Part shown: positions 16,530 to 24,984 of the stretch, piece after piece | How the letters are laid out: each line of letters opens with the position of its first letter | Position numbering within the stretch: the stretch's first letter is position 1 | NCBI RefSeq assembly: GCF_002803075.1 | Contig: NZ_NNBK01000013.1 | Location: 109,929-173,928 of the forward strand | Direction: 5' to 3' | Source: Streptomyces sp. CB01373 | GTDB taxonomy: Bacteria; Actinomycetota; Actinomycetes; Streptomycetales; Streptomycetaceae | DNA: 64,000 bases | Program-made: the position numbers and the translations under genes | The notes under the pieces: model-generated | What the model was told of the DNA's origin: nothing | The model's database searches: none | Seen by the model: the letters and a program-made list of their open reading frames with translations, nothing else

Positions 16530-16602
16530 TGCACTCGGCAGGATTCGAACCTGCAACCTTCTGATCCGTAGTCAGATGCTCTATCCGTTAAGCTACGAGT
16601 GC
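16530..16602 (-). tRNA. tRNA-Arg (anticodon ACG)
   Basis: A 73-nt cloverleaf on the minus strand. The acceptor stem GCACTCG pairs with CGAGTGC, with discriminator A. The anticodon stem TCTGA/TCAGA closes the loop CTACGGA, giving anticodon ACG (A34 is normally converted to inosine and reads CGU/CGC/CGA). The T arm GCAGG-TTCGAAT-CCTGC is standard. CCA is not encoded. Its 3' half is the target of the integrated element and was restored by attR. Confidence 0.95.
16531..16571. repeat. attR: 41-bp att repeat within tRNA-Arg
   Basis: Identical to 12014-12054. It covers the tRNA from the anticodon loop to the last base of the acceptor stem, so integration kept the tRNA functional. Confidence 0.85.
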
Positions 16603-16755
16603 TTGTTCTGTTTTTCGTCTTCGCTTCGGTCCCTTCCGGGCCCCTCGCGGCGACAGGAAGAACATTACATGACTGCCGCCGCCATGTGAAATCCATTCCC
16701 CCCACCCCTTGTGACCTGCGGAAACAAGGTTGAAAGCGAGCCGGAGCCGGTAACG

Positions 16756-16789
16756 CCGAAGCCCCGGTCGGGAGAGACCGGGGCTTCGG
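16756..16789. terminator. Terminator downstream of tRNA-Ser
   Basis: Two perfect 14-nt arms (16756-16769, 16776-16789) with loop GGGAGA. It lies 11 nt beyond the 3' end of tRNA-Ser(GCT) on its transcript. Confidence 0.8.
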
Positions 16790-16799
16790 TGATCATGCG

Positions 16800-16890
16800 C
16801 GGAGGCGGAGGGATTTGAACCCTCGATGGGCTTTAAGGCCCAAACCGCATTAGCAGTGCGGCGCCATAGACCGGACTAGGCGACGCCTCC
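16800..16890 (-). tRNA. tRNA-Ser (anticodon GCT)
   Basis: A 91-nt class II tRNA. The acceptor stem GGAGGCG pairs with the 3' CGCCTCC, discriminator G. The anticodon stem CCGCA/TGCGG closes CTGCTAA, anticodon GCT (reads AGC/AGU). A long variable arm and T loop TTCAAAT are present. CCA is not encoded. Confidence 0.95.
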
Positions 16891-17084
16891 AGCACTACCG
16901 CTCACGCGAGCGCGCGAGTGGTGCGTGCAGATGATGACACAGCCGAGTGGGGTGTCACCAATCGCCCCCTACGGTACTAGGCCGGTGGGGCCCAGGGCAA
17001 AGCCGTTCTGCCGGCGTGGGCCGGCCGGTGGCCGGGGTGCCGGACGGGGCGCAACGTCCCGGGGCACGAGGCGTTAGTCCGGGC

Positions 17085-17600
17085 ATGACTCAGACCCGAT
17101 CTTTCCCCGTGCGGCGTTCCGCGCTCGCGCGGACGCTGGCCCTCGGCGCCTCCGCCGTACTGGCCGGGCTCGCCTCGGTATCGGCCGTGCCCGCCGCCTC
17201 CGCCGCGGCGCCGCCGCCCGTCCGGGCCGAGGACCGGGCAGGCGACCACCTCACCGTCACCGTGCGGCACGCGGGCGTGCGCCGCGACGGGACGTACAGG
17301 CTGTTCTGCCACCCGGCCGGGGGCAGTCACCCGGAGGCCCGGCGGGCCTGCGACGTGCTCGACCGCAACACGCGCTGGGGGCAGGAGCCCTTCGCGCCGG
17401 TGCCCGACGGCAGCGTGTGCACCATGCAGTACGGCGGGCCGGCCACCGCCCACATCACCGGGACGTGGGCCGGACGCCGCGTCGACGCGACCTACGACCG
17501 CGGCGACGGCTGCCGGATCGACCGCTGGAACCGGCTCGTGCCACTGCTGCCCGACCTCAGCGCCCCGAGGCCGACCACGGTGTCCCGCGCCGGCCTGTAG
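17085..17600 (+). CDS. Secreted subtilisin-inhibitor-like protein (SSI family)
   Basis: 171 residues. A long signal peptide ('RRSALARTLALGASAVLAGLASVSAVPAASA', cleavage near residue 37) is followed by an SSI-like domain with exactly four cysteines (LFCHP, RACDV, SVCTM, DGCRI), matching the two disulfides of Streptomyces subtilisin inhibitor. 'TGTWAGRRVDATYDRGDGC' corresponds to the conserved W-x-G-x-x-V...C core. By alignment to SSI, the reactive-site P1 residue in C-T-M-Q-Y would be Met. Expected role: inhibiting extracellular subtilisin-type proteases. ATG at 17085 follows a TTAGTC hexamer by a few bases, so it may be leaderless. The C-terminal tail is a little longer than in classical SSI. 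Confidence 0.75.
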   Translation: MTQTRSFPVRRSALARTLALGASAVLAGLASVSAVPAASAAAPPPVRAEDRAGDHLTVTVRHAGVRRDGTYRLFCHPAGGSHPEARRACDVLDRNTRWGQEPFAPVPDGSVCTMQYGGPATAHITGTWAGRRVDATYDRGDGCRIDRWNRLVPLLPDLSAPRPTTVSRAGL

Positions 17601-17997
17601 GCCAGTAAGAGGGGACGGGCGCGGAGTCCCGCTATCGGCGCGCGGGCGGGGACCGCCAGGAACGGGTGGGGCGCCCCGTACCGGCCGGTGGACGGGGACG
17701 GGCGCGGAGTCTCGTACCGGCGCGGCGGCCTGGGGCCGGCGCGTGGGCGCGTGTACTGGTGCGTAGGCGTCCACCGCGGGTGTCGTGGGCAGGGAGTGCG
17801 TAAAGGTCTCGCGAAGGTCGTGCGAAGCCAAATCGTCCGGTCACAGGTTCGACGTCAACTCCGCGTGCGACCTCCCTCTCATCCGGCATCGCGGCAGCAA
17901 CCTCTGCGCATAGACTCCCTCGCGTGACACGCTGCGGGCCGGTTGGCAAGATGGCCCCCGCGGTCGGCAAGGTGCGGTGACAGGGAGGAAGCGTCTC
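17601..17997. other. Intergenic region with an 18-bp direct repeat
   Basis: About 400 nt without a recognisable gene. GGGGACGGGCGCGGAGTC occurs at 17611-17628 and again at 17694-17711, 83 bp apart, in GC-rich sequence. The right end holds GGGAGGAAG, the ribosome-binding site of the next gene. Confidence 0.5.
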
Positions 17998-20900
17998 GTG
18001 AGCAGCAGGCCATCCCGAGGCGCTGCTCGCCTCGCTGCCATACTCGACGCGCTGCCCGATGCGCTGGTGCTGGTCAACGCCAACGGCACCGTCGTCAACG
18101 CCAACACCATCGCGCTGGAGGCCTTCGAGACGCCGGGAACGGCCCTCGTCGGGCGGGGACTGCTCGATCTGCTGCCGGAGTTCGACTCCAAGCTGATCCC
18201 CGGCTCCATGCGGCGGCCCGACCACATCGACCCGCGCGGGCGGACCAAGCCGACCCGGATGACGGCGCGGCGCACCGACGGCTCGGAGTTCCCGGTCGAG
18301 GTCACGAGCGCGAATCTGGAGAACAGCCAGCAGGCCTACGACGGCCACGGCTACAGCGGCGACGAACTGCTGATGCTGGTCGTCCGCGATCTGTCCGGCA
18401 CCGTCGACACCGAGGCCGAACTGGCCCGTTCGCAGCGGCAGACCGAGATGATCCTGCGGGCCGCCGCCGAGGGCGTCGTGGGCACCGACACCGACGGGCG
18501 GATCGTGCTCGTCAACCCCGCCGCCGCCCAGATACTCGGCTACCGGGCCGGTGAACTCGGCGGCCGCGAGCTGCACACCCTCGTCCTGCACTCCCGCGCC
18601 GACGGCTCCCCCTTCTCGTACGGGGAGTCCCCGCTCGCCGACACCCTGCGCTCCGGGCGCAAGCACCGGGTGCGCGGGCAGGTGCTGTGGTCCAAGTCCG
18701 GCGACAAGGTCTCGGTCGATCTGACCACCGCGCCGGTACGCGACGGCGACCAGCTCGTCGGCGCCGTGATGACCTTCACCGACCGGCGCCCCTACGACGC
18801 GCTCGCCGACGAGAAGGCCGCCGACGAGCAGCGCCACGAGGAGCGGCTCGATCAGCTCGCCGAGGACCACGCCTCCGAGCTCACCGCCCTGCGCCAGCAG
18901 CACGTCACCGAGATCGAGGAGCTCACCGAGCGGCACGCGGAGCAACTCGCCGCGAACGAGGAGCGCTACGCCGCCCTCGGCGAGCGGGAGAAGGACCGCT
19001 ACGAGGCGCTGGCCGGCCGGCACGAGCAGCTGCTGACCCTGCTCGGCGGCTCCCTGCGCGGCCCCCTGGACGAGCTGCGCCGCGAGCTGGCCGCCCTCGC
19101 CGCCGACGACGCCGGGCAGCTGTGGCCCGAGGCCAACCAGGTGCTGCATCACCTGTCGGCCGGGTACGCCCGGATCACGACGCTGATCGACAACGTCCTC
19201 GGCTACCAGCGTCTCGACGCCGGCAGCGAGGAGATCATCCGGACGAACGTGATGCTGGACGCGGTCGTCGCCGCCGGTGTCGACGGCGCCGTCGAGCTGA
19301 TCGGCCCCGGGCGGGTGCAGTTCGCCGTGCACGCGCCGCCCATCGAGGCCGAGGTCGACCCGCGGCGTCTGGCCACCGCGCTCGCGCACCTCGTCGCGGA
19401 CGTCGCCGGCGTGGACGCGACCGGGAACTCGCCCGTCTCGGCGGGCGGTTACATGGACAACACCGTCGTGGTGGCGGCGGCGCAGCGCGGTGAGGTCGTC
19501 CGGATCGAGGTGCGCGGGCCGTACGCCGGGGGAGACCCGGTGCACGAGCCGATCGTGCGCGGGATCGTCCGGGCGCACGGCGGTGTCCTCCAGACCCACG
19601 AAGTACCGGGCATGAGCGGCAGCGCGTACGTCCTGGAGGTGCCGCTCGGCGGCGGTGCCGGCGTCGTCGCGGCCCCGGCCCCGGCGCCTGTCCAGGCCCT
19701 GGAGCCGGCCCCGGCTCCGGCGGAGCCCGCCCCCGCGGAACCCGCTGTGCCCGAGCAGCCTGCGAACGGCGGGCGGCGGAGGGCCCGGCGGTCCTCGACG
19801 GACGCGTTCCTCGAGAGCGACGGCGACGCGGAGGCGACCGGGGCACCGGCGGCTCCGACCGGTCGGCGCAGGCGGCGGGCGGCCGAGCCGTCCCAGGAGG
19901 CCGGGCAGGTTCCGGACCAGGGCGCGGACGGCTCCGGCGGTACGGGACGGCGGCGCGGACAGTCCGCCGACGACGCGGCGGGCGTGTCCGAGGGTGCCGT
20001 GGTCATGGCGGGCGAGCACGCGGCGGGAACGGCGGCCTCGGGTACGGGACTCGGCGGTACGGTGCCGCCGCAGGGCGTGCCCGCGTCCGCCGAGCGGCGG
20101 GAGACGAGGCAGCCCCAGGCACTGCCGGCGGCGCTGCCCGCAGCGGGTGCTGCCCAGCCCGAGGCAGCACAGGCAGAGGTCGCGCAGACCGAGGCGACGG
20201 GCGGCGAGAGCGCGGCGGCTGCCCAGCAGCCGAGCGGGCGCCGTCGGCGCGCCCTGGCCGCTACCACCGAGCGTGCCGCCGCACAGGAGGCGGCCCCGCG
20301 TCCGGTGTTCGCCCTGCCGCCCGCGGAGGCGGACCGGCCCGGCGGAGGCCCGGAGGCGGCGCAGGGTGCCGTTGCCGTCGTTCCCCTGGGAAGCGACGGA
20401 CAGCACGACGCCGTGTCCCACGATCAGGCCGACGACCACACGCCGCCGCAGCCGCATCCCACGAGCGCGCCGACGGGACGCCGGCGGCGGGCGGTGGCCC
20501 AGCCGCAGGACGGCGCGGCAACCGGCGCGACTCCCGCGCAAGATGCGCCGGGTGTGCAGGGTGTGCAAGGGGCCGCTGGTGCAGCCGGTGCCCCCGGTGT
20601 TCCCGGTGTTCCCGGTGTTCCCGGTGCGCCTGCCGGTGCCGTTCCCGTGCCCTTGCCGGGCGCGCCCGCGCAGGGTGCGGCGGGGGGCGTCCAGGCGCTC
20701 GCGCAGGCCGTTCCGCAGGTGAGTGCGGGTCAGCCTGCCGTGCCTCAGGGCGTGCCTCAGGGGGTGCCGGTACAGCCCACCCCGCAACAGGTGGCTCCCG
20801 GTCAGCCGGTCGCTCCCCAGGGTGTGCCCGGACAGCCCGCGGCACCGCAGGGGCTCCCCGGCCAGCCCGCAGTACCGCAAGGTGTTCCTGCTCAGTCCGC

Positions 20901-23109
20901 CGCGCCGCAGGGGGCGCCCGGACAGCCCGTACCGCAACAGGTGACTCCCGGTCAGCCCGTCACGCCGCAAGCCCTGCCCGGCCAACCCGCCGCGCTTCAA
21001 GGCCTGCCCGGTCAGCCCGTCATGCCGCAGGGTGCGCCTGGGCAACTCGCAGCGCCGCAAGGGGTTCCTGGCCAGCCCGCAGCGCCGCAAGCCGTTCCCG
21101 CTCAGCCCGCAGCACCGCAGGGCCTGCCTGCTCAGACAGCCGAGCCGCAGGCGGTGCCGGGGCACCCCGCCCCGCAGGCGGTCCCGGGACAGCCTCCCGC
21201 CGCACAAGTGCCCCCCGGTCAGCCCGTCACGCCACAAGGCCAGCCCGGCCAACCCGCCGCGCTTCAAGGCCTGCCCGGCCAACCCGTCATGCCACAGGGC
21301 GTGCCTGGGCAGCTCGCCGCACCGCAGATGGTTCCCGGTCAGCCGGTCACGCCCCAGGGGCTGCCCGGCCACCCCGCCATGCCGCCGGCGGTGCCCGGAC
21401 AGCCGGGTGCGGCGCCGCAGGTTCCCGGGCAGGCGCTGCCCGCGCCGCATCCGTCCGGGCAGGCGGTCCTGCCCGGACAGGTGCCGTCGCCGGAGCACGG
21501 GGCCGCGGGCACGGCGCCCGCTCCCGCGCTCGGCATCGCCGGTCAGCCGCTCCCCCCGCAGCCTCCCGCACTCGCGCGCGTGCAGAGCCCCGGCGCCCAG
21601 GCCCCGGCCCCGCAGCCCCCCGCCGGGCCGCTTCCCGGACAGCCCGTTCCCGCGCAGGGCGTCCCGGCTCAGCCGGTCCCCGCCGCTCAGCCGGTGCCCG
21701 GCGCGGTCGGCGGCCCCGTACCGCCGAACGCCATCGGTGCCCCCATGCCCCCGGCGCAGGCCGTTCCCCAGCAGGCAGCCCCTGCTGCTCCCGGCGTCCC
21801 GGCCGGCACCGCCCTCCCGCCCGAGCAGGCGGCGGGACAGCCGGCCGTACAGGCCCAGCCCACCGGGCAGCAGCCCGGCCCCGGCGCCGCGGTCCCGCGT
21901 GCGGCCCAGCCGTTGCCCGCCGAGGCCGCCATGCCCGTCGATCCCCACTCGACGCAGGGGCGGGCGATCAGCGTGCGCACCCTGGGACAGGGCGTGCCGT
22001 TCGTCCGGCAGGCGGCACAGGCGCAGGCACCCCAGCCGCCGTCCGCCACGCCGCCCCCGCAGACGTCCGGCGGTTCCGGCCGCCGCCGCAAGCTGGGCAC
22101 CCGGCCCGACCCGGCCGCCGCCCCCCAGCAGATCCAGACGCCGCCGGCGCCGATGCAGGCACAGCGGCCGGAACAGACGGCCCGCCCGCACCCGTCGGCC
22201 GAGCAGCCCCCCGCGCAGCCCTCCCTGGGAGGACCCGTCGTGGCGCCCGGCACCGAGGGTGGCGGACGGTCGTACGCCATCGGGGCCCCGGACGAGAACG
22301 CCGCCGAGGGTCCCGAGCCGCTGGACGGTCCCGGCGGTGCGGTGGAGGTCGCGGACACCCCGCGGCCGCAGCCGATGGACGACGAACTGCCCCCGGAGCC
22401 CCTGGACAACCCGCGTCGGCTGCTGGTCTGGCCGGCCCCCGACGTCACCACCCAGCAGGCGCTGAGCGACCGCGGCTACCGGCCGGTCATCGTGAACTCC
22501 CGCGAGGAGGTGGACGCGCAGATCGCGGCCTTCCCCGCCGCCCTGTTCGTCGACCCGCTGACCGGGCCGATCACGCGCACGGCGTTGCAGTCGCTGCGGC
22601 AGGCGGCGGTCGCCGCCGAGGTCCCGGTGCTGGTCACGGCCGGACTCGGGCAGGCGACGCGCGAGGCGGCCTACGGCGCCGACCCGGCCGTACTGCTGAA
22701 GGCGCTCGCGCCGCGCGACAGCGAGCAGCACCCGCCGCGGGTGCTGCTGATCGAGGAGCACGCGGAGATCGCGCTGGCGCTGACGGCGACGCTGGAGCGG
22801 CGCGGGATGCAGGTGGCGCGGGCCGCGAGCGACAACGACGCGGTGACGCTCGCCGGGCAGTTCCGGCCGAACCTCGTCGTGATGGACCTGATGCAGGTGC
22901 ACCGGCGCCGGGCCGGGATCCTGGACTGGCTGCGGGCGAACGGGCAGCTCAGCCGCACCCCGCTGGTCGTCTACACCGCCTCCGTCGACCAGGCCGACCT
23001 GCCGCGGCTGGCCTCGGGCGAGACGGTGCTGTTCCTCGCGGAGCGGTCCACCAGCGACGAGGTGCAGAGCCGGCTCGTCGATCTGCTGGCCCGCGTCGGC
23101 ACCAACTGA
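17998..23109 (+). CDS. Giant degenerate hybrid sensor kinase with elastin-like linker and tandem receiver-like domains
   Basis: 1,703 residues from the GTG at 17998 (GGGAGGAA upstream at good spacing). Order: PAS domain (~8-125, 'ALPDALVLVNANGTVVNAN'), second PAS (~155-262, 'EGVVGTDTDGRIVLVNPAA'), coiled coil (~270-350), histidine-kinase-like module (~350-552), low-complexity region (~555-1470), and two receiver-like domains (~1475-1580 and ~1585-1703). The kinase part is degraded: the H-box position reads 'GGSLRGPLDELR' with no His, and the N-box 'LATALAHLVADV' has no Asn. The last receiver keeps an acceptor-like Asp (VVMDLM) but has Glu-Glu for the acidic pair and lacks the Lys. It is probably a signalling scaffold rather than an active kinase. 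No obvious partner gene is adjacent. Confidence 0.8.
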   Translation: MSSRPSRGAARLAAILDALPDALVLVNANGTVVNANTIALEAFETPGTALVGRGLLDLLPEFDSKLIPGSMRRPDHIDPRGRTKPTRMTARRTDGSEFPVEVTSANLENSQQAYDGHGYSGDELLMLVVRDLSGTVDTEAELARSQRQTEMILRAAAEGVVGTDTDGRIVLVNPAAAQILGYRAGELGGRELHTLVLHSRADGSPFSYGESPLADTLRSGRKHRVRGQVLWSKSGDKVSVDLTTAPVRDGDQLVGAVMTFTDRRPYDALADEKAADEQRHEERLDQLAEDHASELTALRQQHVTEIEELTERHAEQLAANEERYAALGEREKDRYEALAGRHEQLLTLLGGSLRGPLDELRRELAALAADDAGQLWPEANQVLHHLSAGYARITTLIDNVLGYQRLDAGSEEIIRTNVMLDAVVAAGVDGAVELIGPGRVQFAVHAPPIEAEVDPRRLATALAHLVADVAGVDATGNSPVSAGGYMDNTVVVAAAQRGEVVRIEVRGPYAGGDPVHEPIVRGIVRAHGGVLQTHEVPGMSGSAYVLEVPLGGGAGVVAAPAPAPVQALEPAPAPAEPAPAEPAVPEQPANGGRRRARRSSTDAFLESDGDAEATGAPAAPTGRRRRRAAEPSQEAGQVPDQGADGSGGTGRRRGQSADDAAGVSEGAVVMAGEHAAGTAASGTGLGGTVPPQGVPASAERRETRQPQALPAALPAAGAAQPEAAQAEVAQTEATGGESAAAAQQPSGRRRRALAATTERAAAQEAAPRPVFALPPAEADRPGGGPEAAQGAVAVVPLGSDGQHDAVSHDQADDHTPPQPHPTSAPTGRRRRAVAQPQDGAATGATPAQDAPGVQGVQGAAGAAGAPGVPGVPGVPGAPAGAVPVPLPGAPAQGAAGGVQALAQAVPQVSAGQPAVPQGVPQGVPVQPTPQQVAPGQPVAPQGVPGQPAAPQGLPGQPAVPQGVPAQSAAPQGAPGQPVPQQVTPGQPVTPQALPGQPAALQGLPGQPVMPQGAPGQLAAPQGVPGQPAAPQAVPAQPAAPQGLPAQTAEPQAVPGHPAPQAVPGQPPAAQVPPGQPVTPQGQPGQPAALQGLPGQPVMPQGVPGQLAAPQMVPGQPVTPQGLPGHPAMPPAVPGQPGAAPQVPGQALPAPHPSGQAVLPGQVPSPEHGAAGTAPAPALGIAGQPLPPQPPALARVQSPGAQAPAPQPPAGPLPGQPVPAQGVPAQPVPAAQPVPGAVGGPVPPNAIGAPMPPAQAVPQQAAPAAPGVPAGTALPPEQAAGQPAVQAQPTGQQPGPGAAVPRAAQPLPAEAAMPVDPHSTQGRAISVRTLGQGVPFVRQAAQAQAPQPPSATPPPQTSGGSGRRRKLGTRPDPAAAPQQIQTPPAPMQAQRPEQTARPHPSAEQPPAQPSLGGPVVAPGTEGGGRSYAIGAPDENAAEGPEPLDGPGGAVEVADTPRPQPMDDELPPEPLDNPRRLLVWPAPDVTTQQALSDRGYRPVIVNSREEVDAQIAAFPAALFVDPLTGPITRTALQSLRQAAVAAEVPVLVTAGLGQATREAAYGADPAVLLKALAPRDSEQHPPRVLLIEEHAEIALALTATLERRGMQVARAASDNDAVTLAGQFRPNLVVMDLMQVHRRRAGILDWLRANGQLSRTPLVVYTASVDQADLPRLASGETVLFLAERSTSDEVQSRLVDLLARVGTN
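20710..21460 (+). repeat. Degenerate ~30-bp coding repeats encoding elastin-like Val-Pro-Gly-Gln-Pro units
   Basis: About 25 imperfect units of roughly ten codons encode variants of 'x-P-G-Q-P-x-x-P-Q-G', rich in VPG, LPG and APG, within the linker of the giant pseudo-kinase. Just upstream (20590-20640), GVP is repeated four times in tandem. The peptide resembles elastin/collagen-like disordered repeats, and copy number is likely to vary between strains. Confidence 0.75.
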
Positions 23110-23129
23110 CCAACCGGCCAGGCCACATC

Positions 23130-23181
23130 GCGTACGACGCCGGGCGGGGAGCCTTCTCGCTCCCCGCCCGGCGTCGTACGC
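23130..23181. terminator. Bidirectional terminator, 22-bp perfect stem
   Basis: Arms 23130-23151 and 23160-23181 are perfectly complementary with an 8-nt loop. It lies between two convergent genes (pseudo-kinase and acyl-CoA ligase) and should end both transcripts. Confidence 0.85.
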
Positions 23182-23211
23182 GTACGCGCGCGCGTGCCGT
23201 CCCCTCCGCGG

Positions 23212-24867
23212 TCAGAGCCGGGTGACGTCCAGCTCCCCGGCCGCGTACTGCCTGCGCAGCACCTTCTTGTCGAACTTGCCCACGCTGGTCTTCGGAACGG
23301 TCTCGATGATCGTCCAGCGTTCCGGGAGCTGCCACTTGGCGATCCCGCGCTCCTCCTGGAGGAAGGCCCGCAGTGCCTCGAAGCCCGCGGTGGCGCCTTC
23401 CCCGAGGACGACGGTCGCCAGCGGGCGCTCGCCCCACTTGTCGTCGGGTACGGCGACGACGGCGGCCTCGGCGACGTCCGGGTGGGACATCAGGGCGTTC
23501 TCCAGCTCGACGGAGGAGATCCACTCGCCGCCCGACTTGATGACGTCCTTGGCCCGGTCGGTGAGGGTGAGGAAGCCGTCGGGGCTGATGGTGCCCACGT
23601 CGCCGGTCTTCAGCCAGCCGTCCTCGCTGAACTTGTCGGCCGGGCGCAGCGGTTCGGCGCCGGGGCCGTTGTAGTAGGCGCCGGCGATCCACGGTCCGCG
23701 GACCTCCAGCTCGCCCGCGGACTCGCCGTCCCAGGGAAGGCGTTCGCCGCCGGGGCCGGTCAGGCGGGCCTCGACCCCGGTGGGGAAGCGGCCCTGGGTG
23801 AGGCGGTAGCCGAACTCCTCGTCCGTGCCGATCGCGTGGGCCGGCGGGCGGGCCACCGTGCCGAGCGGGGAGGTCTCGGTCATGCCCCAGGCGTGGCAGA
23901 CGCGCATGCCCAGCCGGTCGAAGGCCTCCATGAGGGAGGGCGGGCAGGCCGAGCCGCCGATGGTGACCTGGGTGAGGGAGGAGACGTCGCGGGGGCGGGC
24001 GGTCAGTTCGGCGAGCAGTCCCTGCCAGATGGTGGGCACGGCGGCCGCGTGGGTCGGCTTCTCCCGCTCGATCATCTCGGCGAGGGGGGCCGGCTGGAGG
24101 AAGCGGTCGGGCATCAGCATGTTGACGCCGGACAGGAAGGTGGCGTGCGGCAGGCCCCAGGCGTTGACGTGGAACTGCGGGACCACCACGAGCGTGGTGT
24201 CCCGGTCGGTCAGGCCCATGGACTCGCTCATGTTGACCTGCATGGAGTGCAGGTAGACCGAACGGTGGCTGTAGACCACGCCCTTGGGGTCGCCCGTGGT
24301 GCCGGAGGTGTAGCACATGGCGGCGGCCTGGCGTTCGTCCAGCTCGGGCCAGTCGTAGGTGACCGGCTTGGCCGCGATCAGGTCCTCGTACTCGTGCACA
24401 CGGGCGTGGGAGCCGTCGAGCGGGGTGCGGTCGCCGGGGCCCGAGACGATGACGTGCTCGACCGTCTTCAGGTGCGGCAGCAGCGGGCCGAGCAGCGGGA
24501 TCAGGGAGCCGTTGACGATGATGACACGGTCGGCCGCGTGGTTGACGATCCAGGCCAACTGCTCTGCGGGCAGGCGCAGGTTGAGGGTGTGAAGGACCGC
24601 GCCCATGCAGGGGATCGCGAAGTACGCCTCCACGTGCTCGGCGTTGTTCCACATGAGGGTGGCGACACGGTCGTCGGCCGCGACCCCGAGGTCCTCGCGC
24701 AGGGCGTGCGCCAGCCGGGCCGCGCGCTCGCCGATCTCGGCGAAGGAGCGGCGGTGCGGCTCGCTGTCACCGGTCCAGCTGATCACCTGCGACGCCCCGT
24801 GGATCGTCGACCCGTGGGCCAGGATCCTCGAGATCAGCAGCGGTACGTCCTGCATGGTGCTCAGCAC
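23212..24867 (-). CDS. Long-chain fatty-acid-CoA ligase / AMP-binding enzyme
   Basis: 551 residues of the ANL superfamily. The P-loop 'CYTSGTTGDPKGVVYSHRS', the 'GMTE' adenylate motif, 'WLKTGDVG' and the C-terminal catalytic Lys in 'KTSVGKFDKK' are all present. It resembles medium/long-chain acyl-CoA synthetases (FadD type): ATP + fatty acid + CoA to acyl-CoA, feeding beta-oxidation or lipid synthesis. GTG at 24865-24867 was chosen because GGGAGGA lies 5 nt upstream; an ATG five codons later is too far from it. A perfect 18-bp palindrome (24925-24942) in the promoter region suggests control by a TetR-type fatty-acid regulator not encoded nearby. Confidence 0.9.
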   Translation of the reverse strand: MLSTMQDVPLLISRILAHGSTIHGASQVISWTGDSEPHRRSFAEIGERAARLAHALREDLGVAADDRVATLMWNNAEHVEAYFAIPCMGAVLHTLNLRLPAEQLAWIVNHAADRVIIVNGSLIPLLGPLLPHLKTVEHVIVSGPGDRTPLDGSHARVHEYEDLIAAKPVTYDWPELDERQAAAMCYTSGTTGDPKGVVYSHRSVYLHSMQVNMSESMGLTDRDTTLVVVPQFHVNAWGLPHATFLSGVNMLMPDRFLQPAPLAEMIEREKPTHAAAVPTIWQGLLAELTARPRDVSSLTQVTIGGSACPPSLMEAFDRLGMRVCHAWGMTETSPLGTVARPPAHAIGTDEEFGYRLTQGRFPTGVEARLTGPGGERLPWDGESAGELEVRGPWIAGAYYNGPGAEPLRPADKFSEDGWLKTGDVGTISPDGFLTLTDRAKDVIKSGGEWISSVELENALMSHPDVAEAAVVAVPDDKWGERPLATVVLGEGATAGFEALRAFLQEERGIAKWQLPERWTIIETVPKTSVGKFDKKVLRRQYAAGELDVTRL

Positions 24868-24924
24868 GGCGTCCTCCCGGGGCAGCGTCGCTACGCGGTG
24901 GTAAGGGATGCGCCGATTCTGCTC

Positions 24925-24942
24925 ACATACCGCGCGGTATGT
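24925..24942. promoter_or_regulatory. Perfect 18-bp palindrome upstream of the acyl-CoA ligase
   Basis: ACATACCGCGCGGTATGT is fully self-complementary and lies 58 bp upstream of the ligase start. ACCG-CGGT cores of this type are bound by TetR-family regulators of fatty-acid degradation in actinobacteria, so this is a likely operator. The sigma factor gene upstream ends at 24985, so the site belongs to the ligase. Confidence 0.65.
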
Positions 24943-24984
24943 CACTAGCCAGGGACGATCGATCACACAACGTTCCCACGAGGG

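Larger units (their letters stand above)
12014..16571. mobile_element. Remnant of an actinomycete integrative element in tRNA-Arg
   Basis: A 41-bp perfect direct repeat (12014-12054 and 16531-16571), identical to the 3' part of tRNA-Arg from the anticodon loop to the acceptor stem, brackets a 4.5-kb insert. At the tRNA end lie a tyrosine integrase, an excisionase and a DUF3631 replication-type gene in the order rep-xis-int, which is the layout of pSAM2-like AICEs. The rep gene is truncated and frameshifted, and there is no FtsK/TraB transfer gene or Spd gene, so it cannot replicate or transfer by itself. A Tat-exported FAD oxidase occupies the far end as probable cargo. Confidence 0.85.

Noticed and set aside
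20590..21460. Regular ~30-bp repeats that could suggest a CRISPR array
   Set aside because: The repeats are degenerate, contiguous, in frame with the coding sequence and have no unique spacers; they encode a Pro/Gln-rich linker. No cas genes are nearby.
17632..22902. A 1,756-codon open frame on the minus strand opposite the giant kinase gene
   Set aside because: It is a high-GC antisense shadow: composition is Arg/Gly/His-rich, no domain is recognisable, and the plus strand carries clear PAS and receiver domains.
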